From positions 124,001 to 188,000 of the forward strand of contig WHVA01000051.1 of assembly GCA_015179125.1 (NCBI GenBank): a DNA stretch of 64,000 nt. Direction: 5' to 3'. The notes under the pieces were generated by a model. That model was not told the DNA's origin. It saw only the letters and a list, made by a program, of their open reading frames with translations, and did not search any database. Both the position numbers and the translations under genes were made by a program. The DNA comes from Gautieria morchelliformis. Taxonomy: Eukaryota; Basidiomycota; Agaricomycetes; Gomphales; Gomphaceae. How positions within the stretch are numbered: position 1 is the stretch's first letter; each line of letters starts with the position of its first letter. Positions 58,264 through 64,000 of the stretch are shown in pieces.

Positions 58264-58599
58264 CCAAGGAGTGGTATTCTGAATGCTACGTAGTGACAGT
58301 GTAAGGGTAAGATGCGATAGGGGCCGCTGGCCGGTTCCCACGCATAACTATACAGTGGGTCCCTAAGGGGCCCACTGGGATTATGTAATAACTAGTATAC
58401 ATGTATGATACGTAGGTTATTTACACCCTCCCCCTCTATAGACAACTATAGGGGACCAACTAGGACTCATAGAGGTCATCCATGATGGCATCCTCTAGTG
58501 ATTCTGATACGATGACATCATCGTATGGGGCCGGTGGAGCACGCGACTCCTCTGGAGGCACCTCCGCATCCGCGGGGGTGGTTGGGTGAGGCTGCTCTG

Positions 58600-61470
58600 T
58601 CTCACCACTGGTGGGGTTTTCCGCTTGGTTGACGGGGGTCGCTGTCCTCGCGGAGCATGGCCTCGACAGCCAGGTCCTCGGCCTGGGCAGGGGGCCGGAA
58701 GCGCGCCAGCTCTTGATCGAGCTGAGCGTGGGTGAGCGGTCGTGATGCCGCGGCCCTCACGTGGCTGGTCTCAAGGACCTTTTGTTGGCCCTCCTGTGCG
58801 GCAGCACTGAACGCCGCGCCGGTGAGGCTGCATTGAACGTAATGTTCAATGCGCGCCACTCATTCGCGAGTGACGCTGGTGTAGCGGACCAGCCATCGTG
58901 CGATCTCAGCGAGCGGGATGTCAGGGTCAGCCCGGCCTCCCACGGGATATGGACCCGTGATGGAAAGCCGCAGGCTGGTGCTCTGCGGTGTCAGGCATTC
59001 CCTGGCATCGACCATCGGTCTGTCGAGCCGAACAAGTCAAGGAGTCTCAACTTGAGAGGTGACACAACCCCTTTAACATGGGGCACGAGTGCCTTCAACC
59101 ACATCCAGACGTCCATGTCGTCTAGGTTGAAGGTCCCATCCGCGTTGTCGCAGATGGCGGTGGGGATTCCTTCGGGGTTATGTATCCAACCCCGTAGGAT
59201 AGCGGCGATGTCGTGTGGGGTACCGCTCGCTATTACAAGACAATCCCATGTGGGATTGCAAGCGCGTTGCTCGTGCTCGATGCGCTTGAACACGCCGATC
59301 ATGTTGCGTGTGCGCGCGACTTGCGGCGTGTCTTTTTCCTGCGCTAGGAGCTCAACGAAGCGTGGGTCATTGAGCGGGCAGACGTCGTACCATTGAGTAT
59401 GACGCTGCGGCACCTTTCCTACCGGCCATGGTAGGAGGCCTGTCTCAGAGGTCGGCGGGTCTCCAAGTGGTATGATCACTCCCTCCCCCGGGTAGGGAGG
59501 GTGAACTATCCCCGCCGGTGGCGGCAGGTCCGCGTGCGGCTGTCATGACCTGTCTATTTCTCTTACCCCACTGCCTCTATGTTCCCCCTCGTCACTCCCT
59601 AGCATCTTTGCCAGAGTTCGCCGCACCCTCCGACCACTCCTCCTCTACGTCCACTCTACCTGCTGTTCGCCCCATTCTCCGAACCACTATTCGCTGCTCG
59701 CGCATTTCACCAGCAGGCACACCATCAAATACGATCGATACCATTTACCCGGCATGATGGTTCATCACTAACCCCATCATCTTCTTAATCCAACCCCTTT
59801 GGGTGTTCGTATGGCCAAAGTGTGTTCACAGGACGTCCCTTCCATAGGTCGTGCGGGATCAACCCAGTAGACGAAGAGTCCGTGCAGGGTAGCATGTATG
59901 CGGGTCCCAAGACATGGTTTTGGACATAAGTGCCTTCACCACCTTTACTCTCTGTTGTTTCATGTTCGCACTCTTCCCTCACTCTATTGTATGTTTATTC
60001 CATCTACTTAGTATCATGACTGCGCACCCCTATCCAACCCTGACTCACGACGGCCTCTTTCCTATTCACTGATGCCTTACGAACATTCGATATAAGTAGT
60101 TTACATTCACATGTATATTCTCCAGTTCAATTATCATACGTCGTCCATCTTGTGCAAACTTGACCTCACTGTGATCATCATTTTGAGCCTTCTCCTGGAG
60201 ATTTCTATCTTTGACCAGAAGAGGACTTAGGCATCACTGGTGAGTTCTCATACTTCATCTTCGTTACCTTAGCCTTCGAACTATTTTCTGTGCTGATGGC
60301 GAAGGGATTGTCGCTACTTAGACAACCCTTCCGTGACACCTTGCACATTACATCGTCAAGTCCCACGGGCTATTTCACTATGACTGTAGATAGGGTGATC
60401 TCTGCTCGGGCGGCCCTCTTATCTTGTGAACATTTATTAGTTCACCTATTTGCCAAACGGCATACTTATTCGCACAAGTCATTTGGGCATTCGCTGTGTT
60501 CACTAATACACAATATTAATGCCTAAAAACCAATCTTGACAGCGGCCCAATGTACTGGGCCTCGATCACTGCTATCTACCATTGTAGGGCAGGGTCATTG
60601 ATCGTGTGCGACGGTGACGCCGCTAGGTATGCGCTAATCGTGCTTTCCTTCGCAATGGCTAGACCATTGATGGTGTTGGGGGTGCCGCGCAATTTCTTGC
60701 GCTTCATTTTTGGCTGCTCAGCCAGATGCTGAGCTCTGTCCGGCTCGTACATCTTCCAGACGGAGGAGTCGGACTCCCATCCGTCTGGGATGCCGTACGC
60801 TACGTCGGACGGTGCACCCCACCCCTCTGTCGTCGTTGTCATCGGGGTGGGAGCCGATAATCGGGACGCTAGCCCCGATGCTGCACGCGCTGGCCAGGGT
60901 GCTGTTGCGTGAAGTGATGAGGGCCCGGCCACTGGATTTGTGGCTGGGTCATGGCGCGGCCTTTTGGAGGCTGCGTTGGCAAACTTGAGCTGGAGCTGGA
61001 GTGCACTCAGCTGCTCCTCGAGTTCTTTTACTTTGGCATGCTCGACTTCGAGCATGTCATTGCGGTCTTTGACCGCGTGTTCTAAGTCCTTGACCTCCTT
61101 TTTGAGGTCATGGATGTCCCGCAGGGACTCCTCCCGGGCGTCACGTGCAATGCCCCTCGGGAGCCATCCCCAGGCCGCATACGGCGTCGCCGATGTCGAC
61201 GTCCCGCAGTTTTACCTTGCGGGTGCCTGTTGTGGCCCATAGGTGCGCAGCATAATCCACGCATGTCGCGCAATCATCTGGGTGGACGATTGCCAAAGCG
61301 TCTTCCCATCCTACGATCATCCAGTGTTCCTGATCCACTGGGGCTCGTAGGATGTCTGCGGCCCCCTGTCTCGGGGCTGTTGCGCGTGTCGTGGACATTG
61401 ACAGATCAACGTCCATCCCATCTTTGGGGGGCATCATCTTCGTGGGGAGATGATGGTGGTTTGCTTCCAA
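58600..61470 (-). other. Uncharacterised coding region downstream of integrase in gypsy III
   Basis: Sense-strand segments, interrupted by the solo LTR, read IVGWEDALAIVHPDDCATC (61,270-61,325), a coiled coil VKELEEQLSALQLQLKFA (about 61,000), a Ser/Pro-rich stretch, DCLVIASGTPHDIAAILRGW (about 59,190-59,250), DMDVWMWLKALVPHVKGV (about 59,065-59,120) and LTHAQLDQELARFRPPAQA (58,670-58,740). I recognise no known domain. Such an extra frame is not part of the basic gag-pol plan. Confidence 0.55.
59541..60541. mobile_element. Solo LTR, 1,001 bp, with 5-bp target duplication
   Basis: It begins TGTCATGACC and ends ATCTTGACA, so the ends are inverted TGTCA/TGACA. GCGGC flanks both sides (59536-59540 and 60542-60546). 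No internal coding region is present, as expected for a solo LTR left by recombination between two LTRs. It interrupts the extra coding region of gypsy III. Family likely LTR of gypsy type; parent element not in the window. Confidence 0.88.
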
Positions 61471-63144
61471 GAAGCGTTGCCCCCTTGGAAAGATCCGAGG
61501 CGAGACTTTAACGGTGCCGTGGCCGGCGCGTCACGTGGTGTGCATGTGACAGACGCGTCTAGCGGTGCCTGGGGAGGTCGCTTGGCTTCCCCACCCCCCG
61601 GAGCTCTAGATAGCTATCTAGGGCTTCAAGCTCCTTGCACGGCAACATGGGTTCCCATGTCACATCACCTAGGGTCCAGCAAACCTGGAACTCCAGGTCC
61701 ATCAAGTTTATCCATCAATGTGTGATAATCTCGTCGACGAGCCACTCCTCGTCATCATTTGCTCCAAAGTCATAGAATGACTTGGCCTCACGATGGGGGA
61801 ACAGTTTGTCGTTGTTAGCCTCATATTGTCATATGAGGCTTGAATGAAAGACCGGTGATATGCGACGGCCTTTCAGCTCGTCAGGAAGATCAAGGGTCAC
61901 CTCGAGGCATCATTATGCGCCTCAACGACGTGGTATGGCCCGATGTACCACGGGACAAGTTTTCTGGCTCTTCCTTTCGGTAGAGTTATGTTTTGGGTCG
62001 AGAGGTAGACGCGGTCATTGGCCACGTACCTGTCGCTCGCCGTACATTTCTTGTTTGCATGAAACGTTTGCGTCACTTGATGCTCAATGATTGCATTGTG
62101 TGCCGCCATCAGGTTCCATCTTGCCTGATGTGCGAACCGGGCTCCCCCCTTAAACGGGGTGTCCATGGCTATGGGGAGGTCTATCCATGGCATATAGCCG
62201 TGGTTCAGCTCAAAGGGCGCAAACCCTGTGGTTGCGCTGATGTTGCTGTTGAGGGCGACCTCAACCATCGGGCATTTTACTGCCCAATCCTTCTGGTCAT
62301 CCCTGACGACCGCGCGCAATATCTGTCCAATCGAGCAGTTTGCTCGCTCGGTCGCTCCATCCGTTTGGGGATGGAAGGCAGTCGACATGAGGAGCTTAGT
62401 CCCCATGAGTCGCTGTAGTTCACGCCAAAAGATCAACGTGAACTTTGAGTCTCTATCCGAGACGATGGAGTCAGGAACTCCATGGAGTCAAACGATTTCC
62501 TTCAGAAACAGCCAGGCTACTCCCTTGGCTGACACGCTCGTCATGGTTGGGACGAGGTGGACGTGCGACGTTAGTCGATCGATGACTACCATTAGGTAGT
62601 CACAGTCATTAGATTTGGGCAGGGGCCCCATGAAGTCGATGCCAATCGACTGCCACAGCCTATCCGGAATGGGTAGGCTGTGTAATAAGCCTTTGGGCCG
62701 TTGTGGCCCGGTTTTCGTCATCTGGCACTTCGCGCACGATGTGCAGAATGACTCAATGTCTGGGCTCATGCCCGGCCACCAATATGACCTTCGAACGTAG
62801 TTCGATGTCTTCAGATGGCCGTAGTGACCGACTATCTGGTGCACTCGATCGATAATTATTTCGATCAGCCTCCTTCCCCCCTGAAGAACAGATCGGGGGA
62901 CAGCGATGATGTCTCGTTTGAGCTGATTCTTTGTCCAAATCAGCCCGTCCCGGATTCTGAATCTCAGGTGCACGTCCGGGTGCTCCATGATCTTTAAGAA
63001 CATGGTGTCCCTATGGTACGCGTCTTGTAAGATCTTGGACAGGTCTACACCCTATACTTGAGGGACACACTATGCATGGAGGGTATGCTATGCACACTAT
63101 ACTTGGGGACACGCAGACATGTGTAGAGACATTACCCCCTTGAT

Positions 63145-64000
63145 GTGTTACTTAGAGCTACTTTCAATTGCAACGAGATGAGTTTTACTTATTGGAATTT
63201 CTATGACCCTGTTCAAGAGAGGCAGAAGGCTGATGAGGAGGTTCCAAAGCTGAATGAGGGGCAAAGGTCTGCACATGATCAGATATTATGGTCGGCACTG
63301 GACATAGATGCTCAGGAGAAACCTAATTGACAAATGTTTTTTGTCACTGGCTCAGGTGGTGCTGGGAAATCATTCACATGGAACACCCTAATCCACTCCT
63401 GTAGAGCGGAGAATCTCATTGTGCTTGCTGTAGCCTCATCTGCAATGGCTGCACTTATCCTCACTAATGGTACAACCTCTCACAGCATGCTTGGAATTCC
63501 AATTCCTGTCCATGAGGGCTCTCTCTCCTCCATCAAAAAGAACTCTGACCAGGCTGATATGCTGAGACTGGCCAGGCTCATCATTTGGGATGAGGCTGCA
63601 ATGCAGCATCGCCATGCCATAGAGGCCATTGACAGGACACTGAGGGATTTCCTTGACCAGCCTGACCGACCCTTTGGTGGCATCACGGTTGCCTTTGGAG
63701 GTGACTTTCAGCAGACTCTCCCAATTGTCCCCAAAGGCTCCAAGGAGGATATCATGGGAGCTACCCTTCAGAAGTCTTATCTGTGGCCAAAGATCAAGGT
63801 CCTCCATCTGACAGAGAACATGCGGGTGAGAAATGACCCTGACAGAGCCAGGTTTGCAGAATGGCTGCAGAATGTGGGTCAGGGAAAGGATCTCCCACTA
63901 GATCATACCTTCTCACTCCCTCAACACATGGTTTGTGGCCCTGGAATTGCAGAGCTGATCCAGGAAATATACCCTGGCATTGGCAACGCAGTCCCTGCCC
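63145..64000 (+). pseudogene. PIF1-like helicase of a Helitron-type element, N-terminal part, one stop codon, cut by window edge
   Basis: The frame reads KLNEGQRSAHDQILWSAL, then Walker A FVTGSGGAGKSFTWNTL (about 63,340-63,390), ASSAMAALIL, the DEAA box in LIIWDEAAMQHRH (about 63,585), FGGDFQQTLPIVP (about 63,700) and LHLTENMRVRNDPDRARF (about 63,800). This is the PIF1-family pattern carried by fungal Helitrons and related to cellular PIF1. A TGA at 63328-63330 lies in frame just before the Walker A region, so it is either a pseudogene or uses an intron I did not find. No Rep/HUH domain is in the window. The product continues past the right edge. Confidence 0.8.

Larger units (their letters stand above)
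58300..63055 (-). mobile_element. Ty3/gypsy fossil III, 5' half lost, extra coding region after integrase
   Basis: The 3' LTR of this minus-strand element is short, 58300-58435 (minus strand: TGTAAATAACC...CCCTTACA), preceded by a polypurine tract (GAGGGGGAGGG). Integrase occupies about 61,890-63,003 (HQIVGHYGHLKTS, CTSCAKC finger, FHPQTDGATERAN, then a GPY-like region PWYIGPYHVVEA). Reverse transcriptase and the 5' LTR are absent; the element ends near 63,055. Between integrase and LTR lies about 3 kb of sense-strand coding-like sequence. It is broken, of moderate age, and carries an inserted solo LTR. Confidence 0.82.

Overview
The window is nuclear DNA of a filamentous fungus, most likely an agaricomycete (mushroom-forming basidiomycete). 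The evidence is many short introns (about 47-70 bp) in compact genes, host proteins of basidiomycete type, and a transposon set typical of that group: chromodomain Ty3/gypsy, Copia, CACTA with a Tnp2 transposase, and a Helitron-type PIF1 helicase. No bacterial-style operons, CRISPR arrays or tRNA/rRNA genes were seen.

Layout. 1-17.2 kb is ordinary gene space. It holds the 3' part of a PX-domain AGC protein kinase (minus, running off the left edge), a 13-exon membrane-anchored GMC oxidoreductase (plus), a 4-exon thioredoxin (minus), a long disordered Ser/Pro-rich protein with a better-conserved C-terminal region (plus), and an F-box protein (plus). 17.8-25.8 kb and 48.9-57.0 kb are two copies, in the same orientation, of one roughly 8 kb block. 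Each copy carries a 10-exon gene for a giant protein that joins a UPF1/ZNFX1-like superfamily 1 helicase, an NFX1-like zinc cluster, a coiled coil, three successive CbxX/CfqX-type AAA+ modules and a short C-terminal motif. Copy A is open over 2,324 codons. Copy B is the same gene with a one-base deletion between the helicase half and the AAA half, where the resulting stop and an ATG overlap.

Between the two copies (25.8-48.9 kb) lies a transposon graveyard: a NACHT (NLR-type) gene relic, a near-perfect palindromic MITE, a Copia fossil entered by a Ty3/gypsy fossil (I), which was entered by a younger gypsy element (II), which was entered by an LTR-like repeat (R1). After that come a stray inverted copy of a promoter and gene start from 57.2 kb, a CACTA transposase gene with a convergent partner gene and a second R1 copy in one of its introns, and a reversed Copia LTR relic. 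Right of copy B are a Myb/SANT-like gene, a truncated gypsy fossil (III) with an extra coding region downstream of integrase and a clean 1,001-bp solo LTR inside it, and at the right edge the start of a PIF1-like helicase interrupted by one stop codon.

The most interesting content is the duplicated helicase-zinc finger-triple AAA gene. The fusion suggests an RNA- or nucleic-acid-sensing remodelling machine, and it sits beside an NLR relic and dense transposons, but no function is proven by the sequence. Splice junctions for the GMC, thioredoxin, 11.3-kb, F-box and helicase genes were worked out by hand, and their exon lengths add up to whole codons. In copy B they do so only if one extra base is counted.
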